This document shows positions 17,390-25,768 of a DNA stretch of 64,000 nt, one piece after another. The position numbers were made by a program, and so were the translations under genes. The notes beneath the pieces are model-generated. The model did no database searches. It had not been told where the DNA came from and worked only from the letters and a program-made list of their open reading frames with translations. Position 1 is the stretch's first letter. Every line of letters begins with the position of its first letter. Origin of the DNA: [Bacillus] enclensis (lineage in GTDB: Bacteria > Bacillota > Bacilli > Bacillales > Bacillaceae_B); NCBI RefSeq assembly GCF_001456935.1, contig NZ_KQ758482.1, forward strand, positions 372,001 to 436,000, in the 5' to 3' direction.

Positions 17390-17425
17390 AGACGTGCTTC
17401 TTTTGTTATTAAAAGAAGCACGTCT
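17390..17425. terminator. Bidirectional terminator upstream of the frl operon
   Basis: 15-bp perfect stem (17390-17404 with 17411-17425) and 6-base loop. CTTTTCTTT follows on plus and TTTTTT on minus. It insulates the frl promoter from leftward transcription of the broken EcsC/DUF819 copy. Confidence 0.85.
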
Positions 17426-17495
17426 CTTTTCTTTACTCTACCTGGCTTATATTTAATGGTTTTTTAAGCAGCTTTCCTTACTTCTCATCTCGCTC

Positions 17496-17622
17496 TTAGT
17501 ACCACGTCGGAAGGATCTTTGCTTGGAGAATACTTTGGTTAAAAAATCTCCCCTGGAAACCTCCACTTATTAGAAGTTTCCCAATAATCATTTCGAGTCT
17601 TTTATCTGCAGTCATTATGGGT
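17496..17622 (-). pseudogene. Broken duplicate of the EcsC gene start
   Basis: The minus strand encodes MTADKRLEMIIGKLLISGGF followed by a short disrupted tail with RFFNQ. This matches MTATNKLELIIEKSLSLPG and LTSVF of the intact EcsC gene at 19569-20381. The rest of the gene is absent. The order and spacing relative to the adjacent DUF819 scrap repeat those at the intact locus. Confidence 0.65.
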
Positions 17623-17722
17623 TGAATCAATTTAATTGGTGACATTTCATCTACAAGCAGAAACGTCCCCGCCTTTGTCCCGTTATGGGACACAGAATGA
17701 TTTCTTGCGGGCAGAGCCTTTT

Positions 17723-17932
17723 ACATAAACCCAGAAAACCACATCCCCAGCGTAGTCCCAATATAGTTCCCAATAATATAACCTAACGTCCCCACAACAA
17801 GAATCGGTCCAATCAAATCCTTCCATCCTTTCGCAATCGCCATGGCTGCAGCTGTTGTCGGACCGCCGACATTGGATTGCTGGCAAGGAGGATTTCTTCA
17901 AGGTCATATTTTAAGAGCTTTCCTGCAGTATA
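17723..17932 (-). pseudogene. Broken duplicate of the DUF819 gene 3' end
   Basis: About 210 bases align with 20529-20738, the 3' end of the intact DUF819 gene, at roughly 90% identity. Small indels (for example around 17873-17895) shift the frame. Only the C-terminal ~65 codons are present. Confidence 0.75.
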
Positions 17933-17941
17933 AACGTTGAC

Positions 17942-18002
17942 TGGGCCGGTTCTCCTCCTACTTTTTTAAAATACGAAGAATAGAGCCGTACCCGTCTCAT
18001 CT
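17942..18002. repeat. Family A intergenic repeat, copy 6 (diverged)
   Basis: GGGCCGGTTCTCCTCCTAC, then TTTTTTAAAATACGAAGAATA, then GAGCCGTACCCGTC. Lies directly past the stop of the coiled-coil gene, as a terminator would, and borders the broken DUF819 copy. Confidence 0.55.
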
Positions 18003-18009
18003 CCCTCTT

Positions 18010-19257
18010 TTATTTGGGAATATTAGATTGTTTTAAAAGCTCTAGTATAGTTTGTAATGCTATATGGTTACTGTCAGCTTTATTTTGTTGGTTGCTCTCA
18101 TTGTAAGTTGTAGCTGCTGTCTCTTTGGTAAACAAATGATCAGCTAATTTAAGCTTCATATCTTTCACTTCTTGAGGAGATTCATCTTCGTAATTTTGCA
18201 AGTATGGGTTGATTGACTGGATTTTCATTTGTACATTTCGATTGTATCGTGCTTCTCTTTTATGGTCCCCAGCTTGTTTGGCTGAATATGTAATGAGTGC
18301 ACCAATACCTAGAGTTATTGAAAGTTTCTTGATGATTTCCACCAATGTAAATTGTGGCGGAGTTTCAACAAAAAATTCAGAAGCGAAGAATACCCAAACG
18401 GAATACAAAATTAATGCTCCGAAGCCTCCTATAGTTAAACCAGTCCACATTTTCCTTGCTTTGTCTTCATCTTTAGCTGCTTTATTAAACTCTCCACTTA
18501 TTGTTTTATCTGTCACCAACTCAAATAATTCATTAAGTTCACTTTCTTTTTTTCTTAAGCTTTTATTCGTTTCACCTACTTGTTGATCAACTTTTTCGAT
18601 TAGTTCCCCTAATTGTTCTACATAAGCATCCCTTTCTTCTTCTAAAACTTTTTCTTTTTCTCTAATAAAAACATCTTTTTGTGTAATTAATAGTTCTTCG
18701 ATTTGCTTGGGAAGATTTTCTTTTAAAGTTCTAATTTCTTCTTCATAGCTTGTAAGTTTTTGTGTTAAATCAGTAGTTTCACTTTCTAATGTAGTCTTTA
18801 ATTCAGCTACCTTTTCACCGTCATCTGCTACATTTGCACGGTGTTGACTAATTGAACGCTTTACTGTATGGATATGTTCTCTAAATTGCTCAAGATCTTC
18901 AATAGAACGAGGGATAGAGAGATGTTGTATAAGCTTTAGGATGGTATCGCAATTTGCATTCGCATTAGTTAGATTTCCGATTTGATTATTACCTTTATAG
19001 CTGTTTATTTGAGTATACATATTGTTTAAGTTGTCATTGATGGCTTTAATAGAATCGTAGGGCGTGAGAATGAAATCAGCAGAATTTATTCTGCTTTCTA
19101 GAGCGTCTAAAACTAACTTAATTCGTTCTAAACGTTCTAACACTTGTTCTTGGCCTTCAAGTTCCTTTTCTTCTTCAATAAGGAATATCATCTCTCTATT
19201 TCGAGCGATATTAGAGGTTATTTGAAGGTCTTCAATTCTTTTTATGTAAGTCTCCAT
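18010..19257 (-). CDS. Coiled-coil membrane protein of unknown function
   Basis: 415 residues, not recognised. Residues ~20-60 and ~140-250 are rich in heptad-like Glu/Lys/Leu patterns and predict long coiled coils. Two hydrophobic segments follow (about 271-293 and 309-326), then a charged C-terminal tail. The long helical part should be cytosolic and anchored by the hairpin-like pair of membrane spans. Start supported by AGAGAGG 9 bases before the ATG. It sits between the broken and intact EcsC/DUF819 copies and is more AT-rich than they are, which suggests it arrived by insertion. No function can be assigned. Confidence 0.65.
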   Translation of the reverse strand: METYIKRIEDLQITSNIARNREMIFLIEEEKELEGQEQVLERLERIKLVLDALESRINSADFILTPYDSIKAINDNLNNMYTQINSYKGNNQIGNLTNANANCDTILKLIQHLSIPRSIEDLEQFREHIHTVKRSISQHRANVADDGEKVAELKTTLESETTDLTQKLTSYEEEIRTLKENLPKQIEELLITQKDVFIREKEKVLEEERDAYVEQLGELIEKVDQQVGETNKSLRKKESELNELFELVTDKTISGEFNKAAKDEDKARKMWTGLTIGGFGALILYSVWVFFASEFFVETPPQFTLVEIIKKLSITLGIGALITYSAKQAGDHKREARYNRNVQMKIQSINPYLQNYEDESPQEVKDMKLKLADHLFTKETAATTYNESNQQNKADSNHIALQTILELLKQSNIPK

Positions 19258-19568
19258 ACTATTTAATCCTCTCTATTTCTAATTACTCTGATTATAACAA
19301 TTTACCAATATTAGGTCTTTTAGCTCGGGAGTAACAGGCTCTTCTAATAAATAAGATATTACTCATTTTCAAAACAAAATCGATGCTAGTATCTCTAAAC
19401 TATGTCTTTAACGATCGTTGGCACTAGGTAAGCGTTGGAAGTTACCTCCGGCTTTTCCCCTACTCCACACGTAACGTACTAGTTTCCATTCTATGCTCCA
19501 TCGGAAGCAAAAGGAATGAGATTGTGCTTTAGAAGCAAGAGATACTCCTCCTGTTCCACGGTAAAGCT
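19258..19568. other. Intergenic region with no recognisable gene
   Basis: 311 bases between the coiled-coil gene and EcsC. It contains the upstream region of the coiled-coil gene. I see no repeat element, RNA gene or open frame of note. Confidence 0.5.
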
Positions 19569-20381
19569 TCATACTTCGATATCCTCAATCTCTTCAAACT
19601 CAACATCAATAATCTCAGGAAATTCTTTACGCAGTTCATAAAATTCTTCTTTGACTTCCTCGTCTGTCATGACAAGGGTTTCTGATAATGTTACGGCCAA
19701 TCTTTTTCCCATGGGTCTCATAGTGCTATAGGTAATGGAACCAGATATTACTCCCCCTACCACTGGGATTGCTTTAGAAAGACCCTCGGCAAATGTCTCT
19801 TTGGTGAGCTTTACGCCTATATATCCGGCAATCTTCTTAATAATCGGGTAGTAAACTGTTTTCGTTAATGCTTTTTGAGGCAACTTTTTCAATACCTGCT
19901 TAGATAGGCTTGAGGACAGGAATTTAATTGCTGAAGTGGAACCTCCCACTCCAAACATGACACCCAAGAAAACGATGATTTTATCCCGTGCTCTCTCTGT
20001 ATCCAGGTGTTCCTCCAACCATAAGTCGTGATGTCCATATAAATAGGCCAATTCTTGGGCGAGCCTCATGGCTATCCCGTAGAATTGGATGACATCCCCG
20101 GGGATCGTCCCTGCCATGGCAAGCCCTCCCGGAAGCCCGGCCCCAAATGAGATGGATGTACTTGTCAACGTTCTTTTATGAATGATCGACTTAGCAATGT
20201 TATCAATTTCCTTCCTGGTTACCCCTGCACCATATGGCCCCTTCTCTACAATCTCCTTTAGCTGGGCCGCATCTTTTCGTTTAGAGAACACGCTCGTTAA
20301 AAAATCTTCCCTGGAAACCTTCACCCCAGGCAAGCTTAAAGATTTTTCAATAATTAATTCGAGTTTGTTAGTTGCAGTCAT
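19569..20381 (-). CDS. EcsC family protein
   Basis: 270 residues. EcsC-type features are SFGAGLPGGLAMAGTIPGDVIQFYGIAM in the centre (glycine-rich, membrane-associating), LAQELAYLYG and GSITYSTMRPMGKRLA near the end. EcsC proteins are often linked to ABC transporter or membrane-stress loci, but their activity is unknown. TTTAGGAG precedes the ATG. An acidic tail (VEFEEIEDIEV) ends the protein. The gene follows the DUF819 gene by 146 bases on the same strand. Its first ~40 codons are also present as a decayed duplicate at ~17.5-17.6 kb. Confidence 0.8.
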   Translation of the reverse strand: MTATNKLELIIEKSLSLPGVKVSREDFLTSVFSKRKDAAQLKEIVEKGPYGAGVTRKEIDNIAKSIIHKRTLTSTSISFGAGLPGGLAMAGTIPGDVIQFYGIAMRLAQELAYLYGHHDLWLEEHLDTERARDKIIVFLGVMFGVGGSTSAIKFLSSSLSKQVLKKLPQKALTKTVYYPIIKKIAGYIGVKLTKETFAEGLSKAIPVVGGVISGSITYSTMRPMGKRLAVTLSETLVMTDEEVKEEFYELRKEFPEIIDVEFEEIEDIEV

Positions 20382-20527
20382 TTAGTACACTCCTAAATAA
20401 AAATAATTTCACGCTTATTATGAATCAAACCGTTTACAGTTTATTACCCCCCTCAAGAATCATCCCCCTTTACCCTTTTACAATAGCGATAAAGAGAATA
20501 TAGCAGATTCCTAGCGGGAGGTGCCAT

Positions 20528-21754
20528 TTACATAATTCCAGAAAACCATATCCCCAACGTAGTCCCTACATAGTTCCCGATAATATATCCCAACGTCCCC
20601 ACAACAAGAATCGGTCCAATCAAATCCTTCCATCCTTTCGCAATCGCCATCGCTGCAGCGGTTGTCGGGCCGCCCACATTGGCATTGCTGGCCAGGAGAA
20701 TTTCCTCAAGGTCATATTTTAAGAGCTTTCCTGCAGTCAGTGATACCGCCATGTTCACGACGACGATAATGAATACAAATACGAGCAGCAGGGGAGCATT
20801 TTGCACGATGAGCGGAATCGATGCCGGAATGCCGATCACTACGAAAAACAAGTAAATGAGGAACGTACCGATTTCCTGGCTTCCGTTAATCGATTCGAAA
20901 TACCTCGGAAACAGGGCAAGCACCAAGAATGTCAGTGTCGTCAACATCAAGTACTGGTCCCCGAACAATCCATTCAGCAGATTTAAAAAGAAAGACGTCC
21001 CCTCCCCGGAAGGAATCGCCCCGTCCAGGAATGCTGCAACCTTAAACGAAACCATCACGAGCAGGAAGGCAGTCCCTACTGACAATGCGATATCCTTCAG
21101 GGAGATATCCTTCCGCTCCCAAAAGCTTTCGGCGAGTGTCTTACCCTCTTCCCTGACACTTCCGCTTTCCACCTTTTCCACATGCGGCGCTTTGAAGCGT
21201 TTTCTAAAAAAGTTCATGGCCGGTATCATCATCAGAACGATGAAATAAATGGCCATCATCAAATTGTCAGCGACCACTGCGGAAGAAACCATTTCCCCGG
21301 GTGCTTCGAATTTCGCTGCCATCGCGGCAAAATTGACCCCGCCGCCAATATAAGAGGCACTAAGCATGGCGCCAATTTTATCAAGGACCGGTATATGATC
21401 CTTCAATAGAAAGAAACTAATGATCACCCCTGCAACCGTACCGATTGAACTGAGCAGGAAAATAATCAACAGCCGTCCGCTTTCCTGCCAGATCCTTTTA
21501 AAGTTCACATGAAAAAGCAGCAGCGGAATCGCGAGCGGAATGATAAACGTCCAGACCGCATCATAAACCGGCGACGCTGTAGGAATGATACCGGTATTTG
21601 ATAGAACAATAGCCCCAATCAGCGCAACAATCGCACCAGATATCTTCGCTGCCCAGCTGTAACGCTGTTCTAAGTAGATACTTGCTGAAGCCCAGACTAC
21701 GATGATGCCCCATAAGGTTATGTAATCATCTGCTTTAATTAGAGTGTTTTCCAT
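20528..21754 (-). CDS. DUF819 family integral membrane protein (YjcL-like)
   Basis: 408 residues with about ten hydrophobic segments across the whole length. DUF819 features include YIGGGVNFAAMAAKFEAPGE near residue 140 and a C-terminal ASNANVGGPTTAAAMAIAKGW followed by GYIIGNYVGTTLGIWF. The paired Gly/Asn-rich re-entrant segments resemble those of transporters, but no substrate is known. AGGAGG precedes the ATG. Its 3' end is duplicated twice elsewhere in the window (17.7 kb and 5.06 kb). Confidence 0.8.
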   Translation of the reverse strand: MENTLIKADDYITLWGIIVVWASASIYLEQRYSWAAKISGAIVALIGAIVLSNTGIIPTASPVYDAVWTFIIPLAIPLLLFHVNFKRIWQESGRLLIIFLLSSIGTVAGVIISFFLLKDHIPVLDKIGAMLSASYIGGGVNFAAMAAKFEAPGEMVSSAVVADNLMMAIYFIVLMMIPAMNFFRKRFKAPHVEKVESGSVREEGKTLAESFWERKDISLKDIALSVGTAFLLVMVSFKVAAFLDGAIPSGEGTSFFLNLLNGLFGDQYLMLTTLTFLVLALFPRYFESINGSQEIGTFLIYLFFVVIGIPASIPLIVQNAPLLLVFVFIIVVVNMAVSLTAGKLLKYDLEEILLASNANVGGPTTAAAMAIAKGWKDLIGPILVVGTLGYIIGNYVGTTLGIWFSGIM

Positions 21755-21842
21755 AGCGGTTCCTCCTTTTTACAGTTTTTTCTTTATTATAGATTACCTG
21801 TATTAGGTGGAAAATTCAAAATATTTACCATAGAACTTAACA

Positions 21843-21879
21843 GGGGACGGTTCCCTATTGTTAAGTAGGAACCGTCCCC
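21843..21879. repeat. Family A intergenic repeat, copy 7 (minimal perfect hairpin)
   Basis: GGGGACGGTTCC (21843-21854) and GGAACCGTCCCC (21868-21879) form a perfect 12-bp stem with a 13-base loop. It lies between the LCP gene stop and the DUF819 gene start. Confidence 0.75.
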
Positions 21880-21943
21880 CATGCTTCACAAATTCTTCTT
21901 TTTTACTATCGGAAGCTGGTTATGTCCCAGCCCCATTACCTAA

Positions 21944-22897
21944 TTACTCAGACAGAAAATCTTTGATAGCTTTTTTATTTTCACTAATATCTAAGTCAAG
22001 TACTAACCCGACACCATCATAATACTCGTCGGTATATGTGTTATCTAATGGGATTCTCATTGATTCAATGTTATTGTCTTTTTCTCCTAATACTGAAGTA
22101 GCTATGGAGAGTACTTGGGATGTCTTAATATTAGTATTAATAAAAGGCTTAATTATCCCTAATGTTTTGGGAATTTTAATAACTCCTTGTAAATCAGTCA
22201 TCTCATCTGTTAGTAACTTAAGAACTTCTTGCTGTCTGCGTACTCTGCCGAAATCACTTTCCATATCTTTACGGAATCTCACATAACTAAGCAACTGATC
22301 TCCGTCAAGTTTTTGCAGTCCAGGATAAAGTGGAGGATTAATCCCTTTGACCATTTCTTTTTTAATGTCAATTTCGACACCATCTGGAAATACCTCATCG
22401 ATAATACTGGAAAAACCTTTAAAGTCTATTATGGAGTAATATTGAATATCAATATCAAAATTTTCTTTTAATGTTTTTCTCAATAGTTCTGGTCCACCAA
22501 TTGCAAATGCAGCGTTGATTTTTTGTGACCCATGACCAGGTATATCAACATAGGAGTCTCTCATAATGGATAAGATTTTCACTTCATTGTTATCCGAATT
22601 ATATTGGGCGACCATTATGGTGTCAGTTCTTGATACTTCCTCTCCCCTTGCATCAGTTCCAAGCAACAAAACATTAGTCATTCCCTTTTTAAGCGCTGCT
22701 CCATTAAACTCAACCTTCTGATCAAGAATTACTGAATCGTTGGCTGTTTTTTCAAGTCCAGCTTGATACTGAAAAAATACAAAAGAAGCACCAAGTAAAA
22801 AAACAAGAAAAAATATAAAAGAGATTAATAAAATGATTTTTCTTTTTTTTCGTTTTCTATTTCTTCTATACATTTTTCTGTCTACTTTTTCATTCAT
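21944..22897 (-). CDS. LytR-CpsA-Psr (LCP) family protein
   Basis: 317 residues. A very basic cytosolic start (residues 1-20) leads into one membrane span (about 21-43) and an extracellular LCP domain. Key residues for binding polyprenyl-pyrophosphate are visible: LLLGTDARGEEVSRTDTIMV with D82, R84, R90 and D92, and IMRDSYVDIPG with R113. LCP enzymes attach teichoic acids or other anionic polymers to peptidoglycan. GAGAGG precedes the ATG. It is downstream, on the same strand, of the sigma/anti-sigma pair whose anti-sigma factor has a related but degenerate domain. Confidence 0.88.
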   Translation of the reverse strand: MNEKVDRKMYRRNRKRKKRKIILLISFIFFLVFLLGASFVFFQYQAGLEKTANDSVILDQKVEFNGAALKKGMTNVLLLGTDARGEEVSRTDTIMVAQYNSDNNEVKILSIMRDSYVDIPGHGSQKINAAFAIGGPELLRKTLKENFDIDIQYYSIIDFKGFSSIIDEVFPDGVEIDIKKEMVKGINPPLYPGLQKLDGDQLLSYVRFRKDMESDFGRVRRQQEVLKLLTDEMTDLQGVIKIPKTLGIIKPFINTNIKTSQVLSIATSVLGEKDNNIESMRIPLDNTYTDEYYDGVGLVLDLDISENKKAIKDFLSE

Positions 22898-22954
22898 ATA
22901 GATTCTACCTCTCTGAGTGATACTTTATTTAACTGTTACTAAATTGAGCATACA

Positions 22955-23022
22955 GGGAGGGTCTCACTCTACTTTTTTGGGGATGGTCGAAAGGCCAAGA
23001 AAAAGAACCGTCCCCACTCTAT
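22955..23022. repeat. Family A intergenic repeat, copy 8
   Basis: GGGAGGGTCTCACTCTAC, then TTTTTTGGGGATGG, then AAAAAGAACCGTCCCCACTC. It separates the anti-sigma gene from the LCP gene; the remaining ~185 bases of this 310-base gap show no gene. Confidence 0.55.
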
Positions 23023-23207
23023 TTAGATCCCTGCTCAAATCGTCACCGTGTAAAAAGGGTGCCGACACCAATTTTAGCTCAATTATTATTGCATCTCTTT
23101 TCAACCATTCTAGATTCTTCAAACTAAGAAAGAACGTATATTATTATCCCGTTTGTCTTTATCCCCAGAACGTTCAAAATTCTGTTCATTTAACCACCAA
23201 ACTGAAC

Positions 23208-24191
23208 TTATTTAAACTCGACCAATTGTTTTGATAACCGCGCTTTAAAGGTTTCATCCAATTCAACATAGAATAATCCATCAGTTATATTAGGATGTAA
23301 AAATCCTTCCAGAGAAATTGTGTTAATATCCAAAGAATCCATTTCGTTGAATACTCTCTTCATTTCTTCAGGTGAAACATTGCTTACTCCTTGTTGCCTG
23401 AAAGATTTGAAATCACTTGTACTAAAATAAGTAAGCATGTGTGAAAAAAGTTTATTCATAAAATAAGGTGGTAGTTGGTGTTCACCGTCGATTGATAAGA
23501 TTCTAGCCATTTCTTCACCACTGACATTTTCCATTCCCTTATAGTAAGTATAATTGTTTCCGTTAGCTGACTTCATTTCTATATTCTCTTTTACGTTTAT
23601 CTGAATGTCTTCCATCGAATTGAGAAATTCTTCAACTTCTTCCCTTTCCCACATAAAGTAATAATCAATTGGCATATTCAATGCCTTTTCCACGGTATTA
23701 TTTACTGCAACTGCACTGCCCCTCAAACCAAAAGCAAGAGTAAGTTTATCCTCAGTTAGGTGCTCTTTATCTGCATTCAAGATGGGAACCTTAAGGCTTG
23801 GAGGAAGCAGAATGACATTTACCTTTTTAGTTCTCTTATTAACAGTAAAGAGAAGGTTGATGTCCGTCGACTTGTTTTCATTGGCAACCATCACCAATAT
23901 TGAAGTCACCTGATCCTCCTCTTTTTCATCGGCATTAGAAAGACTTAACATCTGATTATCACTGTGATCACCTGTCAATGAAGGAATAAATACAAGAAGG
24001 AATAGCGATACCAATATAAGAGTAGCCACCGCTGGAAATAGGTGTTTTTTATTCATTACCCCTACAGTTCCAGTAGCCTTTAATTGATTTTTCTCATGTA
24101 TTTTCTTTAATACTTCTTCCCGATCTTGTTTTGTAAATTGAAGCGACTCTTGGGTTAGCTTAATCGCCTTCTTAAAGTTAATGGGATCCAT
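23208..24191 (-). CDS. Membrane anti-sigma factor with degenerate LCP-like sensor domain
   Basis: 327 residues. Residues 1-47 are cytosolic and should bind the sigma factor; a membrane span lies at about 51-73; the rest is extracellular. The extracellular part follows the LCP domain of the neighbouring gene strand by strand: STDINLLFTVNKRTKKVNVI matches RTDTIMVAQYNSDNNEVKIL, LTLAFGLRG matches INAAFAIGG, and MPIDYYF matches IDIQYYS. The catalytic arginine of RDS is replaced (PPS, residues 130-132) and the first arginine by serine. It therefore looks like a non-catalytic sensor. It overlaps the sigma gene by 14 bases. Anti-sigma role inferred from position and topology. Confidence 0.7.
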   Translation of the reverse strand: MDPINFKKAIKLTQESLQFTKQDREEVLKKIHEKNQLKATGTVGVMNKKHLFPAVATLILVSLFLLVFIPSLTGDHSDNQMLSLSNADEKEEDQVTSILVMVANENKSTDINLLFTVNKRTKKVNVILLPPSLKVPILNADKEHLTEDKLTLAFGLRGSAVAVNNTVEKALNMPIDYYFMWEREEVEEFLNSMEDIQINVKENIEMKSANGNNYTYYKGMENVSGEEMARILSIDGEHQLPPYFMNKLFSHMLTYFSTSDFKSFRQQGVSNVSPEEMKRVFNEMDSLDINTISLEGFLHPNITDGLFYVELDETFKARLSKQLVEFK

Positions 24192-24708
24192 AGATTTCTG
24201 CCTCCTCCATCATAGGTTTTAAAACCTTTCTCCCTCTCCTCAGCCTGGTTTTTACCGTATTTGCATTCACACCAGTAACCTCCGATATTTCATCAATGGT
24301 CATTGAGAGATAATAATAGAGATAGATGATTTCCTTGTATTTTGTTGGTAAGGAAAAGACAATCTCTTTGATTTCCTGATTGACAGAATTTTGAACGACG
24401 TTTTGATCCAATGATTTCTGATATTTTTGCGTATTTTCTTGTAGATAGTGCACCAGTTGAACCTTCTTATATTTCCAACTCTTTAAGTAATCTTTACATT
24501 CATTTATAGTAATCCTGTAGAGCCATGTCCGAAGTTCAGAGTCTTTTCGGAAGTGTTCTAGATGGTTGTAGCATTTGACAAAGGCATTTTGCGCAAGGTC
24601 TTTTGCCATGTGCTCTTCCTTTACATATGTATAGGCAAGCCTTACCAATTCGTCACCATAGTCAACCATGGCTTGGTCAAGGATGTAATCTCTTTCTCTT
24701 TTTTCCAT
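24178..24708 (-). CDS. ECF-type RNA polymerase sigma factor
   Basis: 176 residues. Region 2 (about 20-80) contains DELVRLAYTYVK, DLAQNAFVKCYNHLEHF and RTWLYRITINECKDYL. Region 4 (about 115-170) contains LPTKYKEIIYLYYYLSMTIDEI and NANTVKTRLRRGRKVLK. ATG 24708 with AAAGGA upstream is preferred over ATG 24768, because the promoter lies inside that longer frame. It overlaps the anti-sigma gene. Region 2 resembles SigV/SigX-type cell-envelope sigma factors, which matches the TGAAAC/CGTC promoter and a regulon including LCP genes. Confidence 0.86.
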   Translation of the reverse strand: MEKRERDYILDQAMVDYGDELVRLAYTYVKEEHMAKDLAQNAFVKCYNHLEHFRKDSELRTWLYRITINECKDYLKSWKYKKVQLVHYLQENTQKYQKSLDQNVVQNSVNQEIKEIVFSLPTKYKEIIYLYYYLSMTIDEISEVTGVNANTVKTRLRRGRKVLKPMMEEAEIYGSH

Positions 24709-24740
24709 TTTTATTCCTTTCTTGTATAAGTTTCCTGTTT

Positions 24741-24767
24741 GACGATTGGGGCAGACAGATAGTTTCA
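24741..24767 (-). promoter_or_regulatory. ECF sigma-dependent autoregulatory promoter
   Basis: On the minus strand TGAAAC (24767-24762) and CGTC (24744-24741) are separated by exactly 17 bases, the consensus for Bacillus envelope-stress ECF sigma factors. It lies 33 bases before the sigma ATG, pointing to positive autoregulation. Confidence 0.82.
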
Positions 24768-24796
24768 TTTTTTTAGATTTTCGGAAATTTTTTCAA

Positions 24797-24860
24797 GATT
24801 ATCGGGGTCTGTCCCCCAGCACACTAAAGGGTTACCGAAGTGGGGGTCAGACCCCGAAAT
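24797..24860. repeat. Family B intergenic repeat, copy 1
   Basis: 64 bp: GATTATCGGGGTCTGTCCCC, a spacer with CACACTAAAGGGTTACCGAA, then GTGGGGGTCAGACCCCGAAAT. Differs at one base from copy 2 at 25944-26007; the pair flanks the esterase gene in direct orientation. Confidence 0.8.
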
Positions 24861-24898
24861 TCCCTGTATTTTAAAATGTTGCACGTCAATATAGAAAG

Positions 24899-24936
24899 TG
24901 GAATGTATTGGGAAGCAAGAGAACCGTACCCATACT
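24899..24936. repeat. Family A arm remnant, copy 9
   Basis: GGGAAGCAAGAGAACCGTACCC: one arm only, just before the esterase gene. Confidence 0.4.
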
Positions 24937-25003
24937 TCTGAAAAAGGACTTTCCACAGTGGTTGGAGAACTTAATAAAAAAAGGAGCTAGAGGAGGAGTT
25001 AGT

Positions 25004-25768
25004 TTGCTAGAAACATTCCCTATACATATGACTTCATTCAAACAAGACAGACAAATCAGGGTTTATTTACCTAAGGGTTACAATCATGGAAAGAAAAAAT
25101 ATCCTGTTTTATATATGCATGATGGTCAGAATGTTTTTAATGATGAGGATGCTATTGGAGGTACTTCTTTAGAACTTGAAAAGTATCTGGACGAAAGAGG
25201 ATTAGAAGTTATCGTTGTAGGAATAGACCTGAATACAGAAGACCGCCTGAACGAATATTGCCCTTGGGTAAATGGGGAGTACAGCAGAAAAATTATAGGA
25301 CAGCTGCAAACATCTGGCGGAAAAGGGAAAGAGTATGTGGAATTTATCGTGAATGAATTAAAGCCATTCATAGACAAAAACTATCGGACAATAAAGGATC
25401 ATACTGCTATGGCTGGTATCTCTTTAGGCGGGCTTATTTCCGTATACGCAATGTGCCGTTATCCTCATATATTCAGAAATATAGCTGTATTTTCTTCTGC
25501 TTTCTTCCGTAACCAGGAGGAAATTGAAAAGCTGATTAAGGAATCTGACCTTTCTTTAGTTGAAACGATTTACCTCGACAGCGGAGATAAGGAATCCGGA
25601 AATAAAGAAATGATAAACAAGGAGTTCCTGCATTCAAATAAAGTCATTTATGATCTTTTAAAAGAGAAAGTACCACGTACAGAGTTTGAAATTATTAGTG
25701 ATGGTGAGCATAGCTATGCCTTTTTTAAGGAAAGAGCACCTATGATTTTTTCTTTTTTAACCGAGTAA
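25004..25768 (+). CDS. Alpha/beta-hydrolase esterase (putative esterase family)
   Basis: 254 residues. The catalytic nucleophile is in AGISLGGLISVYAM (G-I-S-L-G), a late acid is in YLDSGDKES and the last histidine in ISDGEHSYAFF. The early VLYMHDGQNVFND strand is typical of the Fes/IroE/esterase-D-like family (PF00756). The start is TTG 25004, with AGGAGG 7 bases upstream; an ATG at 24908 would begin inside a repeat. The natural substrate could be a siderophore ester or a simple acyl ester. Flanked on both sides by family B repeats, it is the only plus-strand gene in this stretch. Confidence 0.8.
   Translation: MLETFPIHMTSFKQDRQIRVYLPKGYNHGKKKYPVLYMHDGQNVFNDEDAIGGTSLELEKYLDERGLEVIVVGIDLNTEDRLNEYCPWVNGEYSRKIIGQLQTSGGKGKEYVEFIVNELKPFIDKNYRTIKDHTAMAGISLGGLISVYAMCRYPHIFRNIAVFSSAFFRNQEEIEKLIKESDLSLVETIYLDSGDKESGNKEMINKEFLHSNKVIYDLLKEKVPRTEFEIISDGEHSYAFFKERAPMIFSFLTE

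Noticed and set aside
17683-17907. 74-codon minus-strand frame as a gene
   Set aside because: It is the frameshifted reading of the DUF819 duplicate, not a protein of its own.
24797-24860. Family B repeat as a CRISPR repeat or attachment site
   Set aside because: Copies are not in an array with unique spacers, and no integrase or Cas gene is nearby.
24908-25003. Upstream ATG start for the esterase
   Set aside because: It begins inside a family A repeat remnant, while AGGAGG sits right before TTG 25004.
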